DNA of 64,000 nucleotides from Sediminibacterium magnilacihabitans. GTDB taxonomy: Bacteria > Bacteroidota > Bacteroidia > Chitinophagales > Chitinophagaceae. Location: contig PVEQ01000013.1 of the NCBI GenBank assembly GCA_002973575.1, positions 38,297 to 102,296 of the forward strand, written 5' to 3'. The notes under the pieces were generated by a model that saw nothing but the letters and a program-made list of their open reading frames with translations, searched no databases and was not told the DNA's origin. Shown here piece by piece: positions 1-9,552 of this stretch (the first letter of the stretch is position 1; the number at the start of each line of letters is the position of its first letter). The translations under genes were made by a program, and so were the position numbers.

Positions 1-26
1 TTTTACAGCAAGTAAAAGCAAAACAA

Positions 27-1193
27 ATGAATCGAAAACTAAGAATGGGAATGGTTGGCGGAGGCAAAGATGCCTTTATCGGCGCCATTCACCGTATTGC
101 AGCCAATATGGATGGCCTTATTGAATTGGTATGCGGCGCATTAAGTATTAACCCTGAGATCGCAAAGGATTCAGGAAAATCTTTATTCCTGCCTGAGGAC
201 CGTATTTACCTCACTTTCGAAGAAATGATCAAAAAAGAAAGTGAGCTGCCCGCAGATAAGCGAATGGATTTTGTTACGATCGTTACACCCAATTTTGCGC
301 ATTTTGCTCCTGCAATAATGGCGCTCGATCATGGATTCAATGTGGTATTGGAAAAGCCCATCACTTTCACGCTCGACGAAGCATTGCAACTGAAAAAGAA
401 AGTAGATGAAACCGGCCTGACCCTTTGCCTCACCCATACCTATTCCGGTTATCCGATGGTAAAACAGGCCCGTGCCATGGTAGCAGAAGGACAACTGGGT
501 AAGATCAGAAAAGTATGGGTGGAATATCCGCAGGGATGGCTGAGCAAATTATCTGAACGCGAAGGAAATGCCCAGGCAGCCTGGCGCACAGATCCCAAAC
601 GTTCGGGTAAGAGCGGCAGCATGGGAGATATCGGTACACATGCGGCACACCTCGCCGAATATGTAACCGGACTGCAGATCACCGATCTCTGTGCCGATCT
701 GAATATCATGGTAGAGGGACGTGCCCTCGACGACGACGGTAACGTATTACTGAAATTCAATAACGGCGCCAGGGGTGTATTGATGGCCTCCCAGGTAGCG
801 GCAGGAGAAGAGAATGCATTGAAAATACGTGTATACGGAGAAAATGGCGGCCTCGAATGGGCGCAACAAGAACCCAATACACTGTTGGCAAAATGGTTAC
901 ATAAACCTACAGAGATCCTCCGCGCAGGCGGTAACTATACCGATCGTTTATCCAGTTATGCCACGCACAATTGCCGCACGCCGGGCGGACACCCCGAAGG
1001 ATACTTGGAAGCATTCGGTAATATCTACCGCAATTTTGCCCTCACACTGTCAACCAAATTAAATGGTGGCACACCTACCAAAGAGATGCTCGACTTCCCC
1101 TCAGTAGCAGACGGCATCCGTGGTATGACATTCATTGACTCCGTAGTGGCTTCTGCACAATCAGAACTGAAATGGACAAAATTCGGATCTTAA
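27..1193 (+). CDS. Gfo/Idh/MocA family NAD(P)-dependent oxidoreductase
   Basis: A 388-residue cytoplasmic dehydrogenase of the glucose-fructose oxidoreductase family, which oxidises or reduces sugar hydroxyl/keto groups with a nicotinamide cofactor. The N-terminal Rossmann fold shows a glycine-rich loop (GMVGGGKDAFIG, residues 8-19), the family EKP signature (109-111) and a catalytic GDIGTHAAH segment (200-208) with the usual Asp and His. Length is normal and there is no signal peptide. It is followed after 26 bases by a TIM-barrel sugar isomerase, then a cytochrome c and a DUF1080 protein, so a role in reducing a 3-keto sugar is plausible (inference); the exact substrate cannot be read from sequence. 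Genes further upstream are cut off by the window edge. Confidence 0.9.
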   Translation: MNRKLRMGMVGGGKDAFIGAIHRIAANMDGLIELVCGALSINPEIAKDSGKSLFLPEDRIYLTFEEMIKKESELPADKRMDFVTIVTPNFAHFAPAIMALDHGFNVVLEKPITFTLDEALQLKKKVDETGLTLCLTHTYSGYPMVKQARAMVAEGQLGKIRKVWVEYPQGWLSKLSEREGNAQAAWRTDPKRSGKSGSMGDIGTHAAHLAEYVTGLQITDLCADLNIMVEGRALDDDGNVLLKFNNGARGVLMASQVAAGEENALKIRVYGENGGLEWAQQEPNTLLAKWLHKPTEILRAGGNYTDRLSSYATHNCRTPGGHPEGYLEAFGNIYRNFALTLSTKLNGGTPTKEMLDFPSVADGIRGMTFIDSVVASAQSELKWTKFGS

Positions 1194-1219
1194 AAAATCA
1201 ATAAACACAATATTCATTC

Positions 1220-2278
1220 ATGACCACCATCAAAGGCCCTGGAATATTCCTTGCACAATTCCTGGGTGATCAAGCACCTTTCAATTCTTTGGATTCTATC
1301 TGCAAATGGGCGGCATCATTGGGTTATACCGGTGTGCAGATCCCTAGCTGGGACAGCCGCTGCATAGACCTGCAACGTGCAGCAGAGAGCAAGACTTATG
1401 CCGACGAGATTAAAGGCATCGTGAAAGCAGCCGGATTAGAGATCACTGAACTGTCTACCCACCTGCAGGGACAATTGGTTGCCGTGCATCCGGCTTACAA
1501 TGAGTTATTCGACAGTTTTGCTCCCCAAGCTGTGCGCAACAACGCCAGGGCACGTACCAAATGGGCTGTTCAGCAACTGAAATATGCAGCCAAAGCGTCA
1601 CAGAACCTGGGATTGAATGCACATGCCACATTCAGTGGGGCATTGTTATGGCATACCGTGTATCCCTGGCCCCAGCGGCCGGCCGGACTGGTAGAGACAG
1701 GCTTTACAGAACTGGCCAAACGCTGGTTGCCTATCTTACAGGTATTCGATGAACATGGTGTGGACCTCTGTTATGAAATCCATCCCGGCGAAGACCTGCA
1801 CGATGGTGTGAGCTATGAAATGTTCCTTGAAAAAGTTAACGAACATTCGCGAGCTTGTCTTTTATACGATCCTTCACACCTGGCATTGCAGTGCATCGAT
1901 TACCTGGGTTATATAGACCACTACCACGAACGGATTAAAATGTTCCATGTGAAAGATGCTGAGTTCAACCCCACGGCCAAACAAGGCGTGTATGGCGGCT
2001 ACCAGGGATGGGTGAACAGGGCCGGGCGCTTCCGTTCGCTGGGCGACGGACAGGTTGATTTCAAATCGATCTTCAGCAAGCTGGCAGCTTATGATTATAA
2101 AGGATGGGCCGTTATGGAATGGGAATGTGCACTCAAACACCCGGAAGCCGGCGCGGCCGAAGGCGCGCCCTTCATCAAACAAAATATCATTCGTGTTACC
2201 GATAAGGCATTCGATGATTTTGCAGGAAGAGGCGCAGACGAAAATTTTAACCGCCGCATTTTAGGAATAGATCAATAA
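1220..2278 (+). CDS. sugar phosphate isomerase/epimerase (xylose isomerase-like TIM barrel)
   Basis: A 352-residue protein of the AP endonuclease family 2 / xylose isomerase-like barrel superfamily. Candidate divalent-metal ligands sit where expected: Glu in CYEIHPGEDLHDG (184-196), Asp and His in YDPSH (216-220), His/Asp in HVKDAE (243-248) and a late MEWE segment. There is no export signal, so it is cytoplasmic. It starts 26 bases after the Gfo/Idh/MocA gene and ends 37 bases before the cytochrome gene, so the genes are probably co-transcribed. In Bacteroidota such proteins commonly sit beside Gfo/Idh/MocA and DUF1080 genes in keto-sugar clusters; acting on a keto-sugar is inferred from context only. 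Confidence 0.88.
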   Translation: MTTIKGPGIFLAQFLGDQAPFNSLDSICKWAASLGYTGVQIPSWDSRCIDLQRAAESKTYADEIKGIVKAAGLEITELSTHLQGQLVAVHPAYNELFDSFAPQAVRNNARARTKWAVQQLKYAAKASQNLGLNAHATFSGALLWHTVYPWPQRPAGLVETGFTELAKRWLPILQVFDEHGVDLCYEIHPGEDLHDGVSYEMFLEKVNEHSRACLLYDPSHLALQCIDYLGYIDHYHERIKMFHVKDAEFNPTAKQGVYGGYQGWVNRAGRFRSLGDGQVDFKSIFSKLAAYDYKGWAVMEWECALKHPEAGAAEGAPFIKQNIIRVTDKAFDDFAGRGADENFNRRILGIDQ

Positions 2279-2315
2279 CTTGCCGAATAATCATTTAACC
2301 GACAAAGTGAACTTT

Positions 2316-2717
2316 ATGAAAAAGTATTATGTAGCCTTTGCAGTGCTGGCAGCAGTGATGACCGCCTGCGGAGGTAATGATGCAAAAAAAGAAGAGAAAA
2401 CTACTGCAACAACAGCCGCCGCTCCGGCAGCAACAACCGATCTCAGTGCTAATCCCGATTATCAAAAAGGACTGGAACTCGTAGCTAAGAATGACTGTCT
2501 CACTTGTCATAAAGTGAGTGAAAAAAACATCGGACCCGCTTATAAAGATGTAGCCGCCAAGTATGAAAACACAGATGCCAACATCAGCATGCTGGCTAGT
2601 AAAGTAATCAAAGGCGGGCAAGGTGTATGGGGTACTGTTCCCATGACGCCGCATCCGCAATTGAGCGAAGCCGATGCACAACAGATCATCAAATACATTT
2701 TCTTACTCAAAAAATAA
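2316..2717 (+). CDS. c-type cytochrome, lipoprotein
   Basis: A 133-residue monohaem cytochrome c. The ATG at 2316 is chosen because it begins a lipoprotein signal (MKKYYVAF..., lipobox ending at Cys18, followed by GGND); an upstream in-frame TTG would put 12 non-signal residues in front. A threonine/alanine-rich linker (about 27-42) leads to the haem site CLTCH (61-65), with Met110 in VPMTPHP as the likely sixth ligand. It would be anchored in the periplasm as an electron carrier. The neighbours suggest it accepts electrons from a sugar dehydrogenase encoded upstream of the window (inference). It ends 6 bases before the DUF1080 gene. Confidence 0.9.
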   Translation: MKKYYVAFAVLAAVMTACGGNDAKKEEKTTATTAAAPAATTDLSANPDYQKGLELVAKNDCLTCHKVSEKNIGPAYKDVAAKYENTDANISMLASKVIKGGQGVWGTVPMTPHPQLSEADAQQIIKYIFLLKK

Positions 2718-2723
2718 TAAACC

Positions 2724-3461
2724 ATGCATCATCTTATTGCAGGTAGTTTGATTGCCGCCGCCGTACTTTTCAATGGCACTGCTAACAATCACACCTATGA
2801 AAACACCACTGCCGTAGTAAAAAAGAAAGGCTGGGTTTCCTTGTTCGACGGAAAAACAACCAAAGGCTGGCATTCTTACGGTAAGACTACCGCAGGAGAA
2901 GCCTGGAAAGTAACAGATGGGGCTTTATACCTCGATGCATCTAAAAAAGATAAGGCCGACTGGCAAAGCAAAACCGGCGGCGACCTGGTAACCGACGGGG
3001 AGTATGAGAATTTTCACCTGAAGCTCGATTGGAAGATCTCTAAAAATGGCAACAGCGGCATTATCTTCTGGGTGCAGGACGACCCTTCCAAGTACAAATA
3101 TGTATGGAATACTGGTCCTGAAATGCAGGTGCTCGATAACGACGGCCATCCCGATGGAAAGATCAATAAACACCGCGCCGGTAATCTCTATGATCTGATC
3201 GCCGGAAAAGAAGGCGTGGTAAAAGCTGTTGGCGAGTGGAACACAGCTGAGATCATCAGCAACAAAGGGAAGCTCGATTTTATTTTGAACGGCGTAACCG
3301 TTGTATCTACCACTTACGGCGATGACAACTGGAGACAAATGATAGCGGGCAGCAAGTTCAAAAGCATGCCCGACTTTGCCAAAGTCTTCAAAGGTCATAT
3401 TGCTTTACAAGATCATGGCGGTGATGTGTGGTTCAGGAATATTATGATCAAGCAACTGTAA
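2724..3461 (+). CDS. DUF1080 / 3-keto-disaccharide hydrolase domain protein, secreted
   Basis: A 245-residue exported protein with an N-terminal hydrophobic signal (about residues 1-20) and a single DUF1080 concanavalin-like jelly-roll domain starting at LFDGKTTKGW (about 40-49) and ending with the typical IALQDHGGDVWFRNI segment. Members of this family are known to act on glycosides oxidised at C3. It is the last gene of the four-gene plus-strand cluster and is followed by a strong bidirectional hairpin. Its position behind a cytochrome c, a sugar isomerase and a dehydrogenase supports a 3-keto-glycoside pathway; the actual glycoside is unknown. Confidence 0.88.
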   Translation: MHHLIAGSLIAAAVLFNGTANNHTYENTTAVVKKKGWVSLFDGKTTKGWHSYGKTTAGEAWKVTDGALYLDASKKDKADWQSKTGGDLVTDGEYENFHLKLDWKISKNGNSGIIFWVQDDPSKYKYVWNTGPEMQVLDNDGHPDGKINKHRAGNLYDLIAGKEGVVKAVGEWNTAEIISNKGKLDFILNGVTVVSTTYGDDNWRQMIAGSKFKSMPDFAKVFKGHIALQDHGGDVWFRNIMIKQL

Positions 3462-3490
3462 AAAAGTAGACCTTATATAATCTTGAAGCG

Positions 3491-3525
3491 AAAAGCCCAT
3501 AGAGCTTACGTTCTATGGGCTTTTT
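3491..3525. terminator. bidirectional rho-independent terminator
   Basis: Inverted repeat AAAAGCCCATAGA / TCTATGGGCTTTTT with a short loop. It has a T-run on the plus side and a weaker TTTTCGCTT on the minus side. It lies between the DUF1080 gene (plus) and the convergent glycerol operon (minus) and can serve both. Confidence 0.85.
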
Positions 3526-3567
3526 ATTACGCTGCAAATAAACGCTATTTTAAAATTAAGATGCAGA

Positions 3568-4287
3568 TCACTGCAACATATCAAACACAATAGCCGCCAG
3601 CAGTCCTCCAACAACAGGCCCCACTACCGGAATCCAACTATAGCTCCACCCACTGTTACCTTTGTTGGGAATGGGCAGCAACGCATGCATAATACGCGGC
3701 CCCATATCCCTGGCAGGATTAATGGCATAGCCTGTAGGACCACCCAAACTGAGACCGATGCCCAATACCACCAACCCTGCCGGCAACGCATCCAATGCAC
3801 CCAAACTTGCAGCAGGCGCGGCCATATACAACACAGCGAACACCAGCGCAAAAGTGCCGATGATCTCCGTTGCAAGGTTGGCCGTTGTGTTGGGTATGGC
3901 AGGCGAATTACAAAAAACACCCAGTTTAGCCGCTGCATTGTCTGTTGCTCCAAAATGTTTGTAGTAAGACAACCATGCCAGCGTAGCGCCAATCATAGCA
4001 CCCAGGAACTGGCCCGCAATATAAACAGGCGCCTGCGACCATTCTATCTTATGCAACCAGGCAAATGCAAGGGTTACAGCCGGATTGAGGTGCGCGCCAC
4101 TTCCTTTGGCTGCAACAAAAACACCTACGAACACAGCCACACCCCAGCCAAATGCAATCACAATCCATCCACTGTTGTTTCCTTTGGTTTGATTGAGCAC
4201 CACATTGGCCACTACGCCACAGCCTAAAAGGACCAGCATGGCTGTTCCTGCCATTTCAGATAAAAAAATCGACATAGATAAAATCAT
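3568..4287 (-). CDS. glpF: glycerol uptake facilitator (MIP/aquaglyceroporin)
   Basis: A 239-residue inner-membrane channel of the major intrinsic protein family. It has the duplicated fold with NPA (68-70, in HLNPAVTLA) and a second NPA within NPARD (190-194); Asp after the second NPA is typical of glycerol-conducting members. It is the last gene of the glpD-glpK-glpF operon, 24 bases after glpK, which fixes its role as glycerol entry. A second Met at residue 5 could be the true start. Confidence 0.93.
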   Translation of the reverse strand: MILSMSIFLSEMAGTAMLVLLGCGVVANVVLNQTKGNNSGWIVIAFGWGVAVFVGVFVAAKGSGAHLNPAVTLAFAWLHKIEWSQAPVYIAGQFLGAMIGATLAWLSYYKHFGATDNAAAKLGVFCNSPAIPNTTANLATEIIGTFALVFAVLYMAAPAASLGALDALPAGLVVLGIGLSLGGPTGYAINPARDMGPRIMHALLPIPNKGNSGWSYSWIPVVGPVVGGLLAAIVFDMLQ

Positions 4288-4311
4288 TATAGGGTTAAAG
4301 GAATAAGATTC

Positions 4312-5808
4312 TTAATCGTGTGTTACATAGGAAGCCGTTGCATGCACCGCCTGTTTCCATCCGGCTGCTTTTCTTTGCGCTTCTTCATCTGCCATTTGCG
4401 GATGAAAAGTGCGGTCCATCTGCCAGTATTTTTCCATCTCCTCCATGCTCTTCCAGTATTGCACTGCAAGTCCCGCAAGATAGGCCGCTCCTAATGCTGT
4501 GGTCTCAGTAATCACAGGGCGTACAACTGTAGTGCGCAACAGATCACTCTGGAATTGCAACAACTGGTTGTTCACCGTAGCGCCTCCGTCTACCCGCAGC
4601 TCGCTGATCTTTACACCGGCATCCGCTTCCATAGCAACCAGCACATCCATGGTTTGATAAGCGATACTCTCTACGGCCGCTCTTCCGATATGACCGGCCG
4701 TAGTGCCCCTGGTAATCCCTACAATGGTGCCTTTGGCGTGCTGGTTCCAGTAAGGCGCCCCCAGTCCTGCAAACGCAGGAACCATATACACACCGCCATT
4801 ATCAGCTACTGAATTAGCGAGCGCTTCTATATCGGCCGATGTTTTAATAATGCCCAACCCATCACGTAACCATTGCACAACAGCGCCGGCAATGAACACA
4901 CTTCCTTCCAATGCATAATGCACCGTGCCATTGATTTTCCAGGCAATGGTAGTAATGAGGTTATTTTTTGAAGCGATGGGTTTGGTGCCCGTATTCATGA
5001 GCATAAAGCACCCTGTGCCGTAAGTATTCTTTACCATGCCGGGATGCAAACACATTTGTCCAAATAAGGCCGACTGCTGATCACCCGCCACACCTGCAAT
5101 GGGAATATTCGCGCCCGTCAACACTTCCTGTGTATGACCAAATACTTCACTGCTCGAACGCACTTCGGGCAATACCGATGCCGGGATATCGAACAGGTCC
5201 AGCAACCAGGGATCCCATTCCAACGTATGAATATTGAACAACATGGTACGCGATGCATTGCTCATATCCGTTGCATGCACTTTACCATTGGTGAGCTTCC
5301 AGATAAGCCAGGAATCGATGGTACCAAAACATAACTCGCCTCTCACCGCCTGCTCTCTTGCACCTTCTATATGATCCAGTATCCATTTCAGTTTTGTAGC
5401 AGAAAAATACGCGTCGAGTATCAGCCCCGTGCGCTCTTGTATAGACACGTGTTTACCCGCAGCCCGCAACGTATCGCAATAAGCAGCGGTACGTTTATCC
5501 TGCCACACAATGGCATTGTAAACAGGCTCACCGGTTTTGCGATTCCATACCACCGTTGTTTCGCGCTGGTTGGTAATGCCAATGGCTGCAATATCACGCA
5601 AAGTGAGTCCGGCCTTGAGCACCGCTTCTGTTGCTACCGATAACTGTGTGTACCATATCTCCGCAGCATCGTGCTCTACCCATCCTGCCTGCGGAAATAT
5701 TTGTGTGAACTCTTTTTGCGCAACGGCTACTACTTCGCTTTTCTTATTGAAAACAATGGCGCGGGAACTGGTGGTTCCCTGGTCAAAAGCAAGAATGAAT
5801 GTTGACAT
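4312..5808 (-). CDS. glpK: glycerol kinase
   Basis: A 498-residue FGGY-family kinase that phosphorylates glycerol to sn-glycerol 3-phosphate in the cytoplasm. The N-terminal phosphate-binding segment FDQGTTSSR (8-16), the central [10 protein letters not shown] motif (near residue 245) and a C-terminal DGGATVN segment are all present, and the length matches the family. It lies between glpD (49 bases upstream) and glpF (24 bases downstream) on the same strand, as in dedicated glycerol-use operons. No glpR-type repressor is visible nearby. Confidence 0.97.
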   Translation of the reverse strand: MSTFILAFDQGTTSSRAIVFNKKSEVVAVAQKEFTQIFPQAGWVEHDAAEIWYTQLSVATEAVLKAGLTLRDIAAIGITNQRETTVVWNRKTGEPVYNAIVWQDKRTAAYCDTLRAAGKHVSIQERTGLILDAYFSATKLKWILDHIEGAREQAVRGELCFGTIDSWLIWKLTNGKVHATDMSNASRTMLFNIHTLEWDPWLLDLFDIPASVLPEVRSSSEVFGHTQEVLTGANIPIAGVAGDQQSALFGQMCLHPGMVKNTYGTGCFMLMNTGTKPIASKNNLITTIAWKINGTVHYALEGSVFIAGAVVQWLRDGLGIIKTSADIEALANSVADNGGVYMVPAFAGLGAPYWNQHAKGTIVGITRGTTAGHIGRAAVESIAYQTMDVLVAMEADAGVKISELRVDGGATVNNQLLQFQSDLLRTTVVRPVITETTALGAAYLAGLAVQYWKSMEEMEKYWQMDRTFHPQMADEEAQRKAAGWKQAVHATASYVTHD

Positions 5809-5857
5809 AGGCTATCTAAGCAATCTGATTAAAAATACGGTTATTCTATTGGTTTTT

Positions 5858-7444
5858 TCAATCACGCAGTTTATACGATGCAGCCAGTTGACTGAATGTT
5901 GCCACCTGGTCTTCCACCCACTGCGCATCTTTCTGCATTTGCTTTGCCATCAGTTCCGCTACCGGCCTTGCCATACGCATACTCTCGCCCGCATCGAGCA
6001 ACAGCGCCCTCGTTCTGCGCGACAATACATCTTCTACTGTTCTGGCCATTTCCTCCTGTACCGCCCATGCCACCTGCGCTTCATGGATATGCAATTTTTC
6101 ACTGATCCACTTGCCGGCATCATTCATCTTTTGTTGCAAAGCCATTGCATCGGCCCCGTAGAAATACAAAGGATCATCCCAGTTTATGCCCGTAGTATAT
6201 CCATGTATAAGAAGTGTTTTGGTAACCGACTGTTTAGGCATCCATCCCAATTCTTTTTCTATACGGTTGACCAGGTCCTCACCCATTCTCCGGTAAGTAG
6301 TCCATTTACCGCCCAGGATGGTGAAGAGCTTCGATGCGCTCACCATGATCTTATGACTTCTCGATATCTCTTTTGTTTTCTGTGCACCATTCGCTGGTAT
6401 AGCCAGTGGCCGCAGTCCCGCGAACACGCTTAGCACATCGGCACGTGCAGGCTTGCGGGTTAAATAGCTACCGGCCGTATCCAGTATAAATCCTATCTCT
6501 GCTTCCAGCGCAACCGGCTCCAGGCTGGCTGCATCTACCGGTGTATCGGTGGTACCAACGATCAGCTTGTTGTGCCAGGGTACTACAAAGAGTACCCGGC
6601 CATCGGCTGTTTCAGGTATCATCAAAGCGCTGGTGGAAGGATGAAAGGTTTTATCGAGCACTACATGCACACCCTGACTCGCGCAAATACTTTTCGCTGC
6701 AGTGGGATCATCCATTTGCAGGATATCGTCTGCAAACACACCAGTGGCATTGATCACTGCTTTTGCTTTGAGGGAATAATGCATTCCTGTTTCTTCATCG
6801 CGGGCGGTTACTCCCCGCACATGTAATCCTTCTTTGATCAACCCGGTAACTTTCATGTAGTTGATCGCAAACCCGCCTTTTTCAAAAAGGGTCTGTACCA
6901 GGTTGATGGCCAGGCGTGCATCATCAAATTGCCCATCGTGGTATCGAACGCCGCCAAGCAGTCCTTCTGTTTTGATATTGGGTAACTGCTCCAGCGTTTC
7001 TTTCCGGGAAATATGTACGGACCGCCCCAGGCTCAGTCTGCCCGAGATCCAATCGTACAGCTTCAATCCAATAGTATACTTGATGCTATCCCAAAAATCA
7101 TACAGCGGTATTACAAATCCCAGGTTCTTTACCAGGTGAGGGGCATTGCGGCAAAGCAATCCTCTTTCAATACTCGCTTCACGCACCAGTCCAACGTTTC
7201 CCTGCGCCAGGTAACGAACACCGCCATGCACCAGCTTGGTGCTTTTACTGGAAGTGGATTTGGCAAAGTCGGCCTGCTCCAGCAATAAAACCCGGTAACC
7301 CCTGGCAGCGGCATCGAGCGCTGTGCCCAGTCCTGTAGCGCCTCCGCCGATCACAACGATATCCCATTCTGTAGTGTTTGATAAAGCCGCTATGGCCTGT
7401 GCTCTTTTTTCAACTGTTTCGCTCATGGTGGTAGTTACCGGCAT
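5858..7444 (-). CDS. glpD: glycerol-3-phosphate dehydrogenase, FAD-dependent
   Basis: A 528-residue flavoprotein that oxidises glycerol 3-phosphate to dihydroxyacetone phosphate and passes electrons to the quinone pool at the inner membrane. The FAD-binding GGGATGLG motif is at 33-40, followed by the family LVHGGVRYL segment and a C-terminal helical cap. I chose ATG at 7444; an in-frame TTG at 7459 and an ATG at 7426 are alternatives. It is first in the glpD-glpK-glpF operon and is divergent from tadA, with only about 34 bases between the starts, so the promoters must overlap. Confidence 0.95.
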   Translation of the reverse strand: MPVTTTMSETVEKRAQAIAALSNTTEWDIVVIGGGATGLGTALDAAARGYRVLLLEQADFAKSTSSKSTKLVHGGVRYLAQGNVGLVREASIERGLLCRNAPHLVKNLGFVIPLYDFWDSIKYTIGLKLYDWISGRLSLGRSVHISRKETLEQLPNIKTEGLLGGVRYHDGQFDDARLAINLVQTLFEKGGFAINYMKVTGLIKEGLHVRGVTARDEETGMHYSLKAKAVINATGVFADDILQMDDPTAAKSICASQGVHVVLDKTFHPSTSALMIPETADGRVLFVVPWHNKLIVGTTDTPVDAASLEPVALEAEIGFILDTAGSYLTRKPARADVLSVFAGLRPLAIPANGAQKTKEISRSHKIMVSASKLFTILGGKWTTYRRMGEDLVNRIEKELGWMPKQSVTKTLLIHGYTTGINWDDPLYFYGADAMALQQKMNDAGKWISEKLHIHEAQVAWAVQEEMARTVEDVLSRRTRALLLDAGESMRMARPVAELMAKQMQKDAQWVEDQVATFSQLAASYKLRD

Positions 7445-7478
7445 TGGTTTGTCTTCCAAATTATCTTATTTTGTTAAA

Positions 7479-7937
7479 ATGGAAGATTATTTATTAGAGA
7501 AGTCCCACGAATACTTCATGCAACAGGCATTAAAAGAAGCGCAGCTGGCCTATGATGCAGATGAAGTGCCCGTTGGCGCCGTGGTGGTCATGAACAACAA
7601 GATCATTGCCCGTGGCCATAACCAGGTTGAAATGCTGAACGATTCCACCGCCCATGCCGAAATACTGGCGCTTACTTCTGCCTTTAATATGCTCGGCGCT
7701 AAATACCTGCCCGAAGCCACCCTTTATGTAACCCTGGAACCCTGCCTTATGTGTTGTGGCGCTTTGTACTGGAGCAAGATCGGCCGTATCGTTTACGGGG
7801 CTTCGGATGAAAAGAACGGGTTCAAACGTACTACAGGGGAGAACTGGCCCTTTCATCCCAAAACAGAACTCATCAAAGGCATCATGGAAGAAGATTGCGC
7901 CCGCCTGATAAAAGCGTTTTTCAAAAGCAAACGTTGA
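7479..7937 (+). CDS. tadA: tRNA adenosine(34) deaminase
   Basis: A 152-residue zinc deaminase that makes inosine at the wobble position of tRNA-Arg. The cytidine-deaminase fold shows the catalytic HAE (59-61) and zinc-binding PCLMC (88-92). The ATG at 7479 is chosen; the reading frame stays open upstream to 7323, but that part is antisense to glpD. A guanine or cytosine deaminase is a less likely alternative, since the flanking residues match TadA. Confidence 0.93.
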   Translation: MEDYLLEKSHEYFMQQALKEAQLAYDADEVPVGAVVVMNNKIIARGHNQVEMLNDSTAHAEILALTSAFNMLGAKYLPEATLYVTLEPCLMCCGALYWSKIGRIVYGASDEKNGFKRTTGENWPFHPKTELIKGIMEEDCARLIKAFFKSKR

Positions 7938-7994
7938 GACTTTTCGATTTCAGAAAGAAATCCATCGGTTGACGCGTTATCGACCGAACAACAG

Positions 7995-8002
7995 TAAATT
8001 TG
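7995..8002 (+). promoter_or_regulatory. probable -7 promoter element for superoxide dismutase
   Basis: TAAATTTG matches the Bacteroidota TAnnTTTG element and lies 36 bases before the sodA start. A TTG at 7969-7971 may be the -33 element. Motif match only. Confidence 0.5.
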
Positions 8003-8038
8003 TTCTCCATCAAGATCCTAAAACAAAAATCAAATTAT

Positions 8039-8644
8039 ATGGCATTTACACTCGCACCGCTGCCCTATGCACACGACGCATTGGAGCCTCATATCGACAC
8101 TACTACCATGCAAATACACCATGGCAAGCACCACCAGGCTTATGTTGACAACCTCAACAAAGCGATTGCCGGTACACCTAACGAAGGAAAATCACTGGAA
8201 CAACTGGTGGCAGCTGCAGGATCTATCAGTCCGGCTGTTCGCAACAACGGCGGCGGTCACTGGAACCATACTTTTTTCTGGGAAAGCCTGGCTCCTAAAG
8301 CAGGCGGCGCGCCCTCTGGTGCACTGGCCGACGCCATCAACAGCGCTTTCGGTTCTTTTGATGCATTCAAAGAAAAATTTGCGCAGGCTGGCATGACCCG
8401 CTTCGGTAGCGGCTGGGCATGGCTGATCGTTAAAGACGGTAAGCTGGAAGTTTCTTCTACACCCAACCAGGACAATCCCCTGATGGATGTAGCCGAAGTA
8501 AAAGGCACGCCATTGCTGGGTGCCGATGTGTGGGAACACGCTTATTACCTTAAATACCAGAACCGCAGGGCCGATTACCTGGCTGCTTTCTGGAACGTAG
8601 TGAACTGGAACAAAGTAGCCGAACGTTTCGCAGCAGCTAAATAA
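8039..8644 (+). CDS. sodA: superoxide dismutase (Mn/Fe type)
   Basis: A 201-residue enzyme that converts superoxide to hydrogen peroxide and oxygen. Metal ligands appear as His27, His77 (in HWNHTFFW), Asp163 and His167 (DVWEHAYY). Gln144 in TPNQDNPL occupies the position usual for manganese enzymes, so Mn or cambialistic use is favoured (inference). The ATG at 8039 gives the standard N terminus [10 protein letters not shown]; there is no signal peptide, so it is cytoplasmic. It is a single-gene unit with its own promoter element and a strong terminator directly after. Confidence 0.95.
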   Translation: MAFTLAPLPYAHDALEPHIDTTTMQIHHGKHHQAYVDNLNKAIAGTPNEGKSLEQLVAAAGSISPAVRNNGGGHWNHTFFWESLAPKAGGAPSGALADAINSAFGSFDAFKEKFAQAGMTRFGSGWAWLIVKDGKLEVSSTPNQDNPLMDVAEVKGTPLLGADVWEHAYYLKYQNRRADYLAAFWNVVNWNKVAERFAAAK

Positions 8645-8671
8645 GGTTTTGGAAAATAGTATTATTTTGAG

Positions 8672-8698
8672 GTCCCGCTACAACATAGCGGGACTTTT
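8672..8698 (+). terminator. rho-independent terminator after sodA
   Basis: Perfect 9-bp stem GTCCCGCTA / TAGCGGGAC with loop CAACA, followed by TTTT, starting 28 bases after the sodA stop. Confidence 0.9.
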
Positions 8699-8714
8699 CA
8701 TTAAACATGTCATT

Positions 8715-9314
8715 ATGAAAAAACTACTCTTCGGTTTATCAACGCTTGCATTACTCAGCGCTTGTTCCAGTAACAACAAGCGGCTCATCGTCATGAGCAA
8801 GGGCGCTGCAGATGTGAATACAGATACCCGAACCATTACAGCCAAAGATGGCGCCGGACACGATGAAAAAACCATCGACATCGCCGGTCAAAAGCTCAGT
8901 TTCCAGCTCAGCTCTCCCGCAGGTAACAGCAGTGTTGACATCACCGATAACGGCCTCTATGTAATTAATGTAAAGAACGATACCATTGTAGGCGGCTACC
9001 AGCCTTATGCAGATCCTAAAACATTGAAGCAGGTGTTTTCTCAGGATGATGTGAAGAAGCGGATCGATTCACTGGTTCAGGTAACAGAAGGGAAGAACAT
9101 CAGCGCAGCCAACCGTAATTTCTTTTTACTTCCCAATACCGCTACAAAAATCAGCGCCAATATAGACGCGATAGTTGTAGGCCCTTATCATAAAATGACT
9201 TCTGCCGAAAAAGTAGGCGATAAAGACCCCGAAGTATACCGTTTCTTCAGCATCAAAGAAGTACGGGAAGAAATTGCCAGGTTACAGGCAATGACCGTTC
9301 CGGTAAAAAAGTAA
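8715..9314 (+). CDS. hypothetical lipoprotein
   Basis: A 199-residue exported protein of unknown function. The ATG at 8715 starts a clear lipoprotein signal (MKKLLFGLSTLALLSAC, lipid-modified Cys17); an upstream in-frame start would run through the sodA terminator and is rejected. The mature part is hydrophilic with no motif I recognise, and ends in VPVKK. It is flanked by sodA upstream and by the convergent yidD-rnpA-rpmH block, 7 bases from the yidD stop; no functional link is evident. Confidence 0.75.
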   Translation: MKKLLFGLSTLALLSACSSNNKRLIVMSKGAADVNTDTRTITAKDGAGHDEKTIDIAGQKLSFQLSSPAGNSSVDITDNGLYVINVKNDTIVGGYQPYADPKTLKQVFSQDDVKKRIDSLVQVTEGKNISAANRNFFLLPNTATKISANIDAIVVGPYHKMTSAEKVGDKDPEVYRFFSIKEVREEIARLQAMTVPVKK

Positions 9315-9321
9315 TAACGCA

Positions 9322-9552
9322 TCAGGGAACAGGATCGTAACCACTGCCGCCTCCGGGATGGCATTTGCTGATACGCTTGATGGCCAGCAAAGTTCCTTTG
9401 ATCAGCCCGTGTTTTTGCAAAGCAGTGATGGCATACTGCGAGCAGGTGGGCGTGAACCGGCATTTGGGGCCGATGGCAGGGGAGATCACGTACTGGTATA
9501 TTTTAACCAGCAGTATCAGCGGCCAGCTCAGTATCTGAAGTAGGCGTTTCAT
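9322..9552 (-). CDS. yidD: membrane protein insertion efficiency factor YidD
   Basis: A 76-residue small membrane-associated protein, identified by the [11 protein letters not shown] motif (Cys37) and the GYDPVP tail. It assists YidC-dependent insertion of membrane proteins. Its start lies inside the 3' end of rnpA (about 50 bases overlap), and rpmH precedes rnpA, the classical order rpmH-rnpA-yidD. yidC itself does not follow here. Confidence 0.93.
   Translation of the reverse strand: MKRLLQILSWPLILLVKIYQYVISPAIGPKCRFTPTCSQYAITALQKHGLIKGTLLAIKRISKCHPGGGSGYDPVP

Noticed and set aside
2280..2315. Upstream TTG start for the cytochrome gene
   Set aside because: The ATG at 2316 begins a clear lipoprotein signal; the extra residues would destroy it.
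5537..6433. 298-codon plus-strand frame across glpK and glpD
   Set aside because: It spans parts of two certain genes on the opposite strand and the gap between them; no motif.
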